The notes under the pieces were generated by a model. The model was not told the origin of the DNA. It made no database searches and saw only the letters and a list, made by a program, of their open reading frames with translations. The translations under genes were made by a program, and so were the position numbers. Shown piece after piece: positions 41,359 through 52,689 of a DNA stretch of 64,000 nt. Positions within the stretch are counted from its first letter, which is position 1; every line of letters starts with the position of its first letter. Origin of the DNA: Dentipellis sp. KUC8613 (Eukaryota; Basidiomycota; Agaricomycetes; Russulales; Hericiaceae); contig NSJX01000003.1 of assembly GCA_002286715.1 (NCBI GenBank), positions 484,680 to 548,679 of the forward strand, given 5' to 3'.

Positions 41359-42745
41359 ATGGAGTCCTCTAGGTCCAAGGCTTCCGTGCACCAGATCGCG
41401 GCCGTCGTGTCTTTCTACATGACGGCCGCTCTTGTCGTACGTTTCGCGTCCATTCATTCATCGTCATGCGCCCTAATCTATCTGTTGTAGATGGTTTTTG
41501 TGTAAGGCCCATGTCGTGTGATACCCCACAGGTCTAATACCTACCTTACAGGAACAAGGCGGTCCTGAACTCGTCCCCAGAGCTTCCTCTCCTCTTCTTG
41601 TTCATCCAGCTTATCATTGCTGTCATCCTGCTCCATACCTCTGCTCTCTTTTCTTCGAAAATCGAGATACCCAGATATGACCTCCATACTGTCAAGAAGC
41701 TGGTTCCGGTCGTGCTCGTCAATATCATCGGCCTCGTCTTCAATACCTTGTGCCTCAGAGACGTTGAAGCCTCTTTCTTCCAGGTAGGTTGGCATACCTT
41801 TACATCCCCGCTTTATCTTTATCCGTGGCCTTTCAATTTCAGATTGCTCGAGGATTGGTTTTACCTTTGACGATCGCAGTTTCGTCCGCTGCTACCCACA
41901 CCACCCCTTCTATCCGAGTCATCGTTGCTGCTGTCGGTGTTATGGCTGGGTTCTTCCTGGGTGTTGCCCCAGAATCCAATCTTCCGGTCTCCGCGATACC
42001 CTCCACGCTCTCGCTCTTCTATGGCGTTCTTTCATCCTTGTTCATCGCCGTGCATTCTGTCCTCATCAAGTCCTCACTGCCGTACTGCAATCATTCATCG
42101 ATCCAGCTTGCTTACTGGACAAATGCGGGCTCCGCTGTGCTCCTGGCTCCCTTCGTCATTCTTCATGCCGAACCTTTCAAGCTCCTTGCTATGATGGGTA
42201 ACCCGGACTGGGACATGGGCACTTTCGTCTGGGGCAGTCTGGTCACAGGCGTTTTCGGCTTCCTTCTCTGCGTGGCAGGGGTGCTCAGCATAAAAGTAAC
42301 GAGCCCGATCACACACATGTTCTCCAGCGTATGGCATCCTCTCCTTGTCCTATATCTGGCCCGAAGGCTGACGCGTACCTCAGGCTGCTCGTTCCGTGAT
42401 CCAAACGCTGCTGGGAGTTTGGCTCTTCCATGATGTTCTTACTCTGTATGGGGATTCTCCGACGCCTTACGTTTCGAGTCACTCACCATTTCGACTAGGA
42501 ATCGCGTTGCTTCGATCCTCACTATCCTCACTGGAACGATGTAGGTGCTATCGCGCTACTGGATTGGCCTTATCTTACGCGTGGACAGGTATTATACTTG
42601 GGTCAAGTCCGCGGAGGGCGCACATCCACCGCCAGCGCGCCCCGTGGACCTCGAGGCAATGGGCAGCAGGGATGGTCAGTCCAAGTCGGATCAGGAAGTT
42701 ATATGGCAGGCGCCAGAGAAGGAAGTCGGAGAAGAGGACAAGTGA
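41359..42745 (+). CDS. Nucleotide-sugar transporter, GDP-fucose (SLC35C1) type
   Basis: CDS is join(41359..41436, 41491..41501, 41552..41783, 41843..42328, 42384..42445, 42499..42540, 42589..42745), seven exons and 355 residues, frame-checked, including an 11 nt micro-exon. It is a ten-helix-type DMT/TPT protein: SFYMTAALVMVFVNKAVLNS, LLFLFIQLIIAVILLHTSAL, LVPVVLVNIIGLVFNTLCLR, VIVAAVGVMAGFFLGV, LSLFYGVLSSLFIAVHSVLI, GFLLCVAGVLSIKVTSPITH and SVIQTLLGVWLFHDVLT. The MVF-NK start of helix 1, NTLCL, FFLGV and the IKVTSPITH motif follow the order of SLC35C1 GDP-fucose transporters. It would bring GDP-fucose into the Golgi lumen in exchange for GMP. The C-terminal tail is charged and cytosolic. Substrate specificity is inferred by similarity, so a GDP-mannose or other sugar transporter cannot be excluded. 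Confidence 0.78.
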
Positions 42746-43822
42746 ATAGGTCGCATTTGAACAGCATACTTACACGACAGGACCACGACGGACTCTTCTG
42801 ATGGACATTTTGTTATGACAGTGGACACTTGTTGGATAGTGTTATGTACGTATCGATAAGTAGTAGCGAGCTTGTGGTGCGTGCTGCGTCCGCGGTGTAT
42901 GTAGTAACACGAGGTGACGTGACGTCGGAGCGGGAACGGAAATAAACAGCAGGTCGGAGGTCCGAGAGCGTGCGAAAGACATCTGGCCGAGATCGGGATC
43001 GATATGGACATTCGAGAGTCTGCGCAGAATCCAGACTGCGAGGACATCGGCCGAGTGCTTCAGTTTCTTACCCGTCACGCTGCTCGTTCAAACATGCCTC
43101 AGCCAGAAGCTTCCTTGCCTTCTGTCTAGGTGCTGTTCCCATCACCCAGGCGGACTTCCTGCGCAAAACTTACGGGCTCGGTCCATTCAGCCAACACGTT
43201 GCCTGAAATCCGAGCGTTTGTCCTGAACCAGTCCTGGTCATTCCAGGCCGAGTCACTGCCGCCAGGACCCCTGGCCGTCCGTGGTCCATGCCGTCTTTTT
43301 TCTCCTCTCGGTTTGCTGTCCACGCCCGGCTTTCGGAAAGGCTATCGAGGTACCACCCCTGATGTAAAGTGGCTGTTAGAGCTTGATAGACGACGCCGGG
43401 TTGCAAGAGATGCTCCAATCTGGGTGGAGAATCACTGTTAAAGGGTACGTCGCTGTTGTTATATACTTAGAGCGCACTAACGCTGACATTCGTCTAGCAT
43501 ATGGTAGGACCTTACGTGACAAGACGACTGGAAGGGCCGATTAATATCCTCCGTCGACTGATCGGCTCTCCTGGTGCAGAGGTGGGGAAAGCCGGAGGAA
43601 TGGCGATAGGGAGGCTCCTGTGTTTAGGTGAAATTCACGTTCACTTCAGGAGCACGCACCACAGCGGCATCCCTCCCCGAACCCCATTATTATTTTAAAG
43701 CCGTCCCAATATGTCTCCGTTACAGCATTTTTCACTTTGCCTTATAGTCTGGAGGGCCCGAGGTTCTGTCGGCTTCCATTGACCGTCCGTCCTGAGGCAC
43801 CCCTCCCTCCTTCCTCTATACC
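42746..43822. other. Intergenic, no confident gene
   Basis: 1.08 kb. A 103-codon plus-strand frame (43130-43441) and 82-118-codon minus frames overlap it, with no recognisable domain. The last 150 bp are pyrimidine-rich and resemble the promoter of the acyltransferase gene. Confidence 0.4.
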
Positions 43823-45858
43823 ATGGCCGCCACCCTTCCCCCCTTCTCGCATCCCGCTCCCCCATCACCAGACTTCTCAGACTCAGAGGAAGCCGATGTA
43901 GCGACCCTCACGGCCAAGAAGCTCCTCGCTGGGCTTCACGACTCGACGCGGTCTTCCGACGCGGTCTGTTATGAGCGGAGGCTCGGGGACAGTGAGCTCT
44001 CGTATTACCTCCCATCGCGAGCGAACGGAGTCAACGACATGTAAGGCGCACGCATCCCATTAATCATCCACCCATCATAACGTGTCGCAGGTATCTGCAC
44101 CTGGGCTTCCGTGCCCCGGAACGTTTCCTCCGCAGGGTCCGAGTGCAGACCGTGTGGTCTATCCTGCGCATGCGCCATCCTCTGATGGCCTCGCGGGTGG
44201 TCATGCGCGACTACGACGATGTGCGCTTCGTGTGCGTGTCATCCTCCAATCAGGCGCCCCTGTTCTTCCTTTGTTCACACCTGTCACGGGCGGCATTTTA
44301 GCTTTACGCGACCGAGCTCGCCGGAGGCTGCCCTGCTCGAGGCTGATCGCCAGCTGGAGTATAGGACGCAGTCGAAAGATGGTGCGTGCACTTTGCCTCC
44401 GGAGCCGGCGGTGCGGTCCGCTGATTGAATGCATCATAGATCTCATTGACAGTTATCTCAATGGGCCGCGCACCCTTTCAAACGATCGCCTCTCCTACCT
44501 CATCGTTTCGCAGGCTCCGACGACCGAGGGGCTGCTGCCGACCCCACCGCCCACACCGACCCTTTCGAAGCCGTCGTGGGAAGGCGCCGAGAGTACTTTC
44601 CAATACGAGCTCCTGATCTGCGCCGCACACTTTATCGGCGATGGCATGGCCCTGCATCAATTTGCGAACGACCTGTTTGGCCTGCTTGCGGGTCCACGGT
44701 CGCAGGAGGACCTCGAAGAGCTTGCCAGAGCTGAGTGGCAGCAGCGCTGGGGTGACCGCATCGATGGCACCAATTCGGTACGTCGTGCCTTGCTTCCGAG
44801 CACGGCTGGCTCCGTCTGACCCGTGGCGCGTTCCTTAGACGCCTCCGCTCCCGCTGAGTCTAGAGGAGAGTCTACCGAAAGAATTGGCCAAGTTCAAACG
44901 CGTCGTAGGCCAGGTCGACTTCCAGAACAACCTGGCCAGACAGATTGTAGGTTCCGCAGTGCTCCCTGAACCACTGCGCTCGTGCTGATGCGATGACTGT
45001 AGGGCGGGCATACTTTCCCTCGCCGGTCTGATACTGTCCGTCACACGATTGTGCCCACTGTTCCTTACGACGAGGAAACTACCAGGGCTATCTTGAAGAA
45101 GTGCAAGGCTCACGGGGTCTCGATCGCAAGTGCGTTGTTCGCGATCTGTAACTTTGCATGGGCGCGCATGACCCCTAGGGAAAAGCAAAAGCTGCCGATG
45201 TAAGATTCTCATCTACTTCCCTGGTGAAGATTTCTCTGAATTCTTGGCGCCATCCAGGATGATGTATGCTGCTCTGAATGTCCGGCCATATTTCATCCCG
45301 AAGCCGTTGAACGACTCCTACTGGTTCCTCGCTGTCGGCTACTTCAACGTCATGCTGCCTAACTTCATCCCCAGCAGCTGCGAGTCCGAAAAGACGTTCT
45401 GGTTGCGCGCACGCGCTGCCAAGGATCAGAGCACGCGAGCTGCCAAGAACCCTATGGTCGTGACACGGCATCGCGAGATGGCGCGCAAGCGAGGGAGGCA
45501 GTCTCGCGCCTGGGCACGCGAGGACGATGAGAAGGACGCCGGCACATGGGTACCTCCGCCACCTACACCAGCTCCAAAAACCTCGGCAGCAGCGTCTCCT
45601 CCATCTTCAGCGCTCATTGGGCTGTCCTTGCTTGGCAACCTGGACGGCATCTACAAGCATGCGACTTTCCCCGACATCAAGCTTCATACACTGACCACCG
45701 GCTCGCGGCAGCGCCATAGCGGCATGCTGCTCTTCGGATATACCTTCGCTGGAAAGCTCTGGGTCAGTCTTGGTTACGACGAGAACGGCTTCGAGCGCAA
45801 GTCCGTGGACATGTTCTGGAAGAATGTGTTAGGTGCGATTGACGAATTTTTGGTTTGA
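43823..45858 (+). CDS. HxxxD-type acyltransferase (CAT-like fold)
   Basis: CDS is join(43823..44040, 44091..44231, 44302..44381, 44440..44777, 44839..44946, 45003..45199, 45258..45858), seven exons and 560 residues, frame-checked. LLICAAHFIGDGMALHQFAN contains H-F-I-G-D-G, the HxxxDG active site of CoA-dependent acyltransferases (alcohol acetyltransferase, condensation and CAT superfamily). The C-terminal half has MYAALNVRPYFIPKP, LSLLGNLDGIYKHA and MLLFGYTFAGKLWVSLGYDE, consistent with the second lobe. It would transfer an acyl group from CoA to an alcohol or amine, with unknown acceptor. There is no signal peptide or membrane helix. A Pro-rich insert with Lys/Arg (about 45475-45600) interrupts the second lobe. 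No secondary-metabolite cluster is seen around it. Confidence 0.75.
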
Positions 45859-46278
45859 TGGAACTGTCAGGACTTTCGTACGATCTTGGACTTTACCCAC
45901 ACATCGGACTGTTGGTGACTTTGGACTCAGTGTTCTGGACAGTACTTTTTTGCTTTGGACATGTATGCACGCTTGTTTATGTATTCACGCACGTATCATG
46001 AAATGTAGTTACCCTGTATACGTACGTACCATTCTCTTTGCCTTGTGAGCATAGTATTCGACAGTCATGGTAGTGTTTGAACAATTTATCAACGTTCTTT
46101 TGACGACTGAGAATAACGCAGCGACATAAACTATGGTTGAGTTTGAGAGAGCTGGCGCCACAAACGCGTCTTGCGCTGCGCGTTTTTGGCAAGACCCATC
46201 ATCTCCATTCAGCTAAACCAACCTCAATTGCTCTGAGAACTTGTTTCTACTTTCGATCGGCCACGCTTAGAAGTCGAG
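45859..46278 (+). other. Intergenic spacer
   Basis: 420 bp between tandem plus-strand genes. It is AT-richer (45990-46130), consistent with a 3' UTR followed by a promoter. No other signal was seen. Confidence 0.4.
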
Positions 46279-48333
46279 ATGTTGACAACCTTTTCGGTTG
46301 CAGCGCCTGGTCCGAGTAGGACTTCGCTCTACCGCCCACCTGTCGCACCAGCATACGCTCCTCCTACAGTACAGCAGCAAGTTCCTATGCAGCGACCTAC
46401 CGTTACGGACGACTATGAACGTGCGTCATAAAGATTCTTGGACTTAATGCGTCTCTGAAATAGAATTTAGGATGGTACATGGAGCCGACGCCGAACAACC
46501 GCATGCTTCTCTCGCTGAAGTCTGGCATCCACTCCGAAATCGCATGGGCCTTCGACCGTCTTTGTCGTCTTTGCAACAACGAGCAGTTCCACCTCCGCGC
46601 TATCCCTGGGCTCACCGACGCGCTGTTTGAGTGGCCAGAATGGTATATCGAGCAGAACAAGAAGGGCGCGAACAAGCTCGCAGTGCTGTTCTCGCTCTCC
46701 CCGGCCGAGGAGCGCAAACGGAGGCATGGGCTCGAAGCTATGTTCGTGATGCGGAACGCAGCGGTCAACGAGCCGAACGCGCACGAGCTCGCGTCGCACA
46801 AGAAGACGAGACTGTTGCTTCTGGCGGCGCTGCATGGCGTGAAGCCCGACACAGACTCGAATACCGAATTCCTCATGCACGCGATCGAGCTGCTGCAGTA
46901 CATCGCGCCGACGTTCCCTGTACCCCCGCCCTCTGCTCCTCTGGAGTCCAATCCCATACCACCGCTAGTTGCAATAGCTGGCAGCTCGTCAAACCGCTCT
47001 CTCATCATCGCGTCGTTGACGACTCTCCACCTGCTCCTCTCGAATCCCGCTAACGCTGTGCACTTGACTGCCGACTCCCCAGCGCTCGCAGCGTCCATCC
47101 GATACCTACCCCTTCTCTCCGACCGACCACTCGTTGACGCATGCCTCAACTTCCTCTACACTCACCTTTCGCACCCGCCAATGGCCAAGGCTTTCTTGCG
47201 CAACCGTGATATGCCTAGTACTCTCAAACTCCTCGCGACCCAGATCGTTTCGGAGCAGCTTGAGGAGACGGTCAGTGTGGAGATCGGCGGACCTGTGTTT
47301 ACGGCGCCGGCGGTGTCTGTGGTGACGCGGAATCACGAGTTGACACAGGAGGAGCTGTATAAGTTGGTCGGCTTACCAGAGCCTCAGAGGTGTTACGAGT
47401 GGTGCGTCTCCGTGTTATTCAGTCGAAATAAGATACAAACGTCTGTTGCGCTGCAGGATGAAAACAATGTTCGTGGCCGAGCCAGAAGGAGAGCTGACAC
47501 AAGTCGACTTTTGGAACCTCTACAAGGACGTATTCGTCCCCTTCCAACAGCAGTATCATCTGCTCGTTGCCTCGGATGTCATAAAAAACGTCACTGTCGT
47601 TTTCCCGCAAGCTCAGGCAATGGTCCTACAGGGACCCCCTCAGAGATTCATCGTACGAGGGGTCGACAGAAGAAAAGACGACTCGTCGAAGGAGCGATTC
47701 AAGTGCCAATGGGACCGGTCGCAGTGCGCTGCGCCAGCGTTCTCATCCGCAGGCGAGCTCTACGATCATGTGCTCGAGCACATCAACGGGATCGAAGACG
47801 CAGAGAAAGAGTGCCTATGGGCTACATGCGCACGGGATCCGTTGCCCAAGGCGAATTTGCGCGCGCATGTCCTCACCCATCTCCCCAGCGCGCAACCACC
47901 TCCAAAACACCCCGCGCAGAGCGATACGATCACATTGCCATCTGAAGCATACCCGTATCCTAATCCCGACCCTACAACGCGTCCACCTCCACCACCTCGC
48001 CACGCGACGCTCACTTACCAAAAACCTATTGTCGACCCTCCCTCTAGCTCACTCACTGCGCTCCTCTGCATCCGCGTGCTCTTCAGAACTGCCTTCGCCG
48101 CAACCGAAGCCGCGCCGCGGATTGATGCAGATCACTTTGGGTTTCCGGGCATTGTGGAGGACGAAGCGGACGCGGATGCCCTGGAGGCGGAGAGCAGGGC
48201 CGTTGCACTCGAGCAGGAGGGCGAGCAGAAGGGAAAGAAGGCGTTCGTCGGCGTGCGTAGGATTCTGGAGGACGTGCACATACAGCAGGATACGCTGATG
48301 GGGTGGGTTAATGAGATGGTAAACGCGGTATAG
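46279..48333 (+). CDS. RSC9: RSC/SWI-SNF subunit Rsc9 (ARID2-like) with RFX-type and zinc-finger segments
   Basis: CDS is join(46279..46420, 46471..47401, 47457..48333), three exons and 649 residues, frame-checked. After a disordered N-terminus comes an armadillo-like helical region (LLSLKSGIHSEIAWAFDRLC to VSVEIGG). Then an RFX-type winged helix begins RCYEWMKTMFVAEPEGELTQ and continues VDFWNLYKDVFVPF. A C2H2-like block (FKCQWDRSQC...LYDHVLEH) and a second (CLWATCARDPLPKANLRAHV) follow. This order, armadillo, RFX, zinc fingers, is the layout of fungal Rsc9 and animal ARID2/BAF200, subunits of RSC/PBAF chromatin remodellers. The ARID domain at the N-terminus of ARID2 is absent, as in many fungal Rsc9. 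It acts in the nucleus. A C-terminal acidic helix follows. Confidence 0.78.
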
Positions 48334-48601
48334 GGGACGCTGTGTTGTTTTGCGGCATAACTTATGTATTGCATTTCTTTGATTATTGTTGGGTTCATTT
48401 GTTATAGTAGGCTGCTCTTCGTATTTTTTGTGAGCAGCAAAGCTCGGACGCACTCACTCACGAGGGCTTGGCAGCCCGACAGTCGCGTCGCGTATAATTA
48501 TAGGGTCGCGTTCACCGGCGCTTAGCATTCCTTCCGTCCCGACCATCACCTTGCCCATAGAAATCGACTGACCCCAGTCGCTGTTGTACAACAGCCCTCG
48601 C

Positions 48602-51032
48602 ATGTACAGCCGTCGTGATTCAATCCAATATGTATCAAAATTTGTGTCTGTATTTGAGAAGTTGATCCAGGAAAGCTAGACATTTCGAACTGCTCTGTTT
48701 GCTGTGCTCTATACTGACACGTCAATTGCGCGGAATAGGGTCAGACGGCAGCCCAGATCAACCCCAAGGAGGACGAGGCGACTTTCTGGTCAAATTTGCT
48801 GCTGCTGGACGTCGACCGTTCGTATTTGACCGGAAAGTTTGCTGCGGCAAGTAAAGAGGATTGTCTCGGACATTACAAGGTCGGTTTTTTGCCGGATGCG
48901 TAGCCCCCGCGTGGAGTCAACCTCATATGCTTTAGCCTCTCATAAACACCCTTTTCGCAACCTGTCTCGAGCACGCGAGAACGGTGTCTCACGATGACCC
49001 GAAGAAAGTAAACGCTCTGGAAATCATGGCTATCTTTATGCGCTGCCTTCTCAGCAAGTCTGACCTGGCAGGGTGGGAAGTCATGGAACTGTTTGCAGGT
49101 TCTGTTAATGACAGCGATAAGTTCTTCATGGTACGTTGTAAATTCCATACGTCCGTCGTAGCGAACTCACAGGCAGGAAAAGGATTTTGTGTCTATGATT
49201 GACAACACTTTAAGTGACGAACAAGCGCCAGGTGGGTTTGGGTCTGAGCCTGACGAGCACCGACTGACGTAGTGTTAAGCTAGTCTCAGGCACGATGTTC
49301 TCCAGCTGGCTATCATATTCATGTGTGGAATCAACCAGCTGAGTCCTGGGGCCTACTTCCTTCGGCGGGATCTGTACCCGGCTGTCATTTCAGTACGCGT
49401 CTATGATTCCAGGAGCCTTATGCTCGACTAACTCATAGCAGATTGTCAAATCTCCAGAGACGCAGAGATTTACTTTCGAAGCGCTGCTTCTTCTTGCGCT
49501 GATGGCGAACTTTCACCAGTCGGACGCGGCAAAGCTGAACCCCTACCTTCAGCGTATTGCCGAAACTGAAGACTGGGACGTCCTGCACAAGATGATCTGG
49601 GCTGCCAACCACGCTACGCTGGCTACCATAAAGGCATACCAGGATATTTCCGACGATTCCCCACCAACTATTGCGTCGACGTTGGGGTCATTCTTGACTT
49701 CGCTTCGGCCTGACCGTATGCTTGCATCCAAACCTATTGATCCTCCCCGAGAATTGTTCAAGAACCAGTATGTATAGGCTTCTTGAATGTATTGGAATTA
49801 AGTAAGACTAACGACTAGTCAGGCCAATAGAAGCTTGTCTGATTCTGTTGCCCGTGTACGATCTCCTGCACAGATGTCCCGTATTTACGGAGGTTCTTTG
49901 CGACACTATTTCTGCGCGTCATGCAGACGATGCAGCATCAAAAACGCATCCGACGCCGTTGCCCTACAGTCTAATTTCGCTATCCTCGTACTTGCTGACG
50001 CATGCCACCTCGCTGGCGTCTTTGCGAGCGGTCGCATACGCAAATTTCGCACTTCACATCTTACTCGCCTTTGTAGAAAAGGACGAGCTGATGAAAGTCG
50101 TTTGCCAACCAAGCTCTCTAGATATCCGCTTATGCCGACAGGTCAGTGGGATGAACAATGCATGTCGATCACAATTCTGAATTCTCGCCAAAAGAGGCTT
50201 CCTACTTTGCCGATACCTAAGCTACCCCGTCCACCGTTGTGTGCCCTTCTGGACTGTTGCGTCCTATGGCTCCGCCATAATCTGCACAAGCGACTGGAGG
50301 TTTCATTATACCTGTGAGTCAACATATCCATATCGTACGCCATAGGGTCAAAACTGACTGGACCTCTCAGATTATGTATCCGAACATGTCATCGGGTAAT
50401 TTGGTTCTTGCAGAAAGAACGTATCCGCCTTGGTGAGCCGTTTGTGATGCACTGTCTGTCTGCCAGCTAATATACTGCAGAATACAACTGGCAAGAGTTA
50501 TGGAGTGCACTTCTGGGATTGCTGGATTTTCTTGCAAGTAAAATAGACACCCTTCATACCACGGAACAGGTCGAAGGGCTCGTCCGAGAGGTAAAAATTT
50601 CTGCACCTGCAATATGCTGCTTTGTGCTCATTTGACGAATAGACAATCCTATTGCTGGATCTCGCGATCTGCAAGGCAGATGTGTTCCTCCCGACACCTG
50701 AGGACGTGCATAGGCTCATCGTACGTGATATAGCCCCGGCTCGGGCAAGGCTATAGCTGACCGAAAGCATCCAGTACGAGTTCATGAGATCCGCATTGGT
50801 TCTGCGTAAACAGCAGAGCCTCCTCAAGAAACTCTCATCGAAAGTGGTAGCTGCGGACGACCAGGCCGTCGGCGCGTTGTCGAGGTTGCTGGAAGTAGCT
50901 GACTTCTACCAGGCGAAGGTAGGCGACGTGCGGATCCGTTCCGCCAACGACGCAATGCGAGTTGTCGCGAAGGATGTAGAGCAAGACGGGATACATGGCG
51001 TAAAGGAGGTGCCAGTCGACGATCCTCCGTGA
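48602..51032 (+). CDS. ARMH3-type (DUF1741) armadillo-like protein
   Basis: About eleven exons. The clear ones give LLLLDVDRSYLTGKFAAASK, VNALEIMAIFMRCLLSKSDL, IIFMCGINQLSPGAYFLRRD, ETQRFTFEALLLLALMANFH, QSDAAKLNPYLQRIAETEDW, EYNWQELWSALLGLLDFLAS and LLLDLAICKADVFLPTPEDV. This is the conserved pattern of the DUF1741/C10orf76 family. The human member (ARMH3) binds PI4KB and supports PI4P production at the Golgi; a similar role here is inference. The first exon (48602-48670, beginning MYSRRDSIQYVSKFVSVFEK) must join exon 2 (from 48739) through an intron that begins GAAAGC rather than GTAAGC. The 5' end is therefore uncertain, and an upstream exon may exist. No membrane segment is seen. Confidence 0.72.
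48671..48738 (+). other. Apparent GA-AG intron in the ARMH3-type gene
   Basis: The reading frame and family similarity require joining ...KLIQ (ends 48670) to GQTAAQ (starts 48739). The 68 bp between ends in a good acceptor (GGAATAG) but begins GAAAGC, one base from a consensus GTAAGC. The nearest true GT (48661) shifts the frame and hits a stop within exon 2. Confidence 0.5.
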
Positions 51033-51307
51033 GTCCCGTGTCGGAACTTTCGTTTCCACCTTAGCAAGCCTACCGGGAACCAGATTGCCTGGCAGGTCCC
51101 GGCTGACCTGTGAGATACCTGGTCAGTGCCGGTAGGCATGCGGTACGCGTGATCATACAGTAGTTATGTCTGAGCAACGAAGTAAAATGTGGCCGTTGCA
51201 CAGCAGTGCAGATGTCGAGCCCCGCATCCCGAGGCAAGTCGAATTAGAAAAAAAAAACTATCTACCATATCTTCTCGCACTGTAAGAACATGTCTCCGTC
51301 GATAAGA

Positions 51308-52040
51308 TCATTTTAGTAAAAGCATTTCATCTGACCGGGGCTCTCGAAAGCTGGGATCAATAGGCTCAACGAGCCCGACTGTAACATTCACAACCTGCAA
51401 GTTGGGAACGAACAGAGGGCACGTCACGGTTACAATGCTACCGGAGAACCATGAATTTGTCATGCCTTTCTGTAGCTGGATGTCAAGCTTGAGTTTGGTC
51501 CTGCCCTCGCCTTCGGCCGTGTCTTCTCCTCGGAACTTCCAGCAATGGGACCCACGATGCTCTTTCACGGTGCGAGTGTGCATGTTGCACTCCGCAACGA
51601 ATCACTTGATTGTAGTGCCGTGCTCATTTGAAAATCGCGCGGACCTCATTACGATACAGCCATTAGGAGAACTTTGAACATCATGAACGAGATTCACGAA
51701 CCTCAGCAAACTCGAACTTCCCGAAGGCGGCCTGCATTCGTCTTGGGACCATATCGTCAGATTCCGACTCCTCGAGCTTGACACGCTTCCCGATGGATGG
51801 TATCTGAAGATAAACAGCAGGAAAATATGAGCAGGAAGAAGACCTTGTGTGTCGTCCGAGTCCAAAGCGTAGACGACTTAGCGTAGTCGCAGTCTTACAG
51901 ATGACGCTAAGCTCCTTACATAGCTCGTGGGCCTTGCACGGGCTAGCCCTGTTCCCGACTTCACTAAACCAAATTGGGGAGCTTCGAGAAACTTCAAGAG
52001 CGTGAATCCAGAGGCGCCCTCGCAAGGTATAAAAGGGCAT
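51308..52040 (-). pseudogene. Uncharacterised small gene, possibly inactivated
   Basis: Minus strand. Exon-like pieces start at ATG 52040 (MPFYTLRGRLWIHALEVSRS). A second piece (IPSIGKRVKLEESESDDMVP, MQAAFGKFEF) and a third (SPNGCIVMRSARFSNEHG) follow. A last block (MHTRTVKEHRGSHCWKFRGE, KLKLDIQLQKGMTNSWFS, VTCPLFVPNLQVVNVTVGLV) ends at 51308. The last two are in one frame, separated by a single TGA at 51602-51604, and no standard intron removes it. The splice from the second to the third piece also loses frame. The beta-strand-like composition suggests a real small domain of unknown type. It may be a recently broken gene, an assembly error, or a gene with a splice I cannot see. Confidence 0.4.
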
Positions 52041-52140
52041 CGTCGCCGCAGTCTCTGTTCGTCTTCAGGATATGGGCTCTCTAGCTTGCTTGGTCAAGTA
52101 CGTACTGATCCACTTCAAGTCTGGCTCCGATGGCTTCAGG

Positions 52141-52185
52141 CTACTAGGCTTTGGACTACTAGGCTTTGGACTACCAGGCTTCAAG
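52141..52185 (+). repeat. 15-bp minisatellite, three units
   Basis: The unit CTACTAGGCTTTGGA occurs twice perfectly (52141-52155 and 52156-52170) and once with four mismatches (52171-52185). It lies in non-coding sequence between two poorly supported minus-strand genes. Read on the minus strand it encodes a SPKPS-type repeat inside an open frame of unknown status. Confidence 0.7.
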
Positions 52186-52689
52186 ACCCTTGAGCTTCGA
52201 CTGGATCTGGTTGTCTGCCTTCGTGGATTTGGCTCTGCTGTTGTTCGGTTCTCATTGCAAGATGTGCAGTCAATGTTAGCGCCGGGCCGCCCGTCGCATC
52301 GACGTCGCTGCTCGAGCGGTGGCTGTGAGACGCCATTGCAAGCTCCGATTTTATTTCTACCTCTGTATGGTCGTACGATAAGATCAATACATAGTATTTG
52401 TGACAGTTGTCGAGAGAAGAATATAGTAAAGAATGAAGAATGAAAGCTAGAGAGGTGTGGTACAGCCGGATATTGTGTTTTTCTTTTTGCATGCGTGGGC
52501 CTCATCAGGTCTGATAACCTTCGTTCTGGCGTACCTCCAGATAAAGTTCGCCTCCCTGTGCAGACAATCTGGCCACCCGACACCTGTGTGCATAACGCAC
52601 CTGCTCAGACCAGCGCAGGTGCCTCTAAAAGTTCCGACACGGCGAGGCCTATTTCTTCTTACGGTGCTGAAGATGCCGATACAGACTAG

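Noticed and set aside
51246..51257. A-run after the ARMH3-type gene as a retroposed poly-A tail
   Set aside because: It is only a short run (ten or so A), with no target-site duplication or intronless copy beside it.
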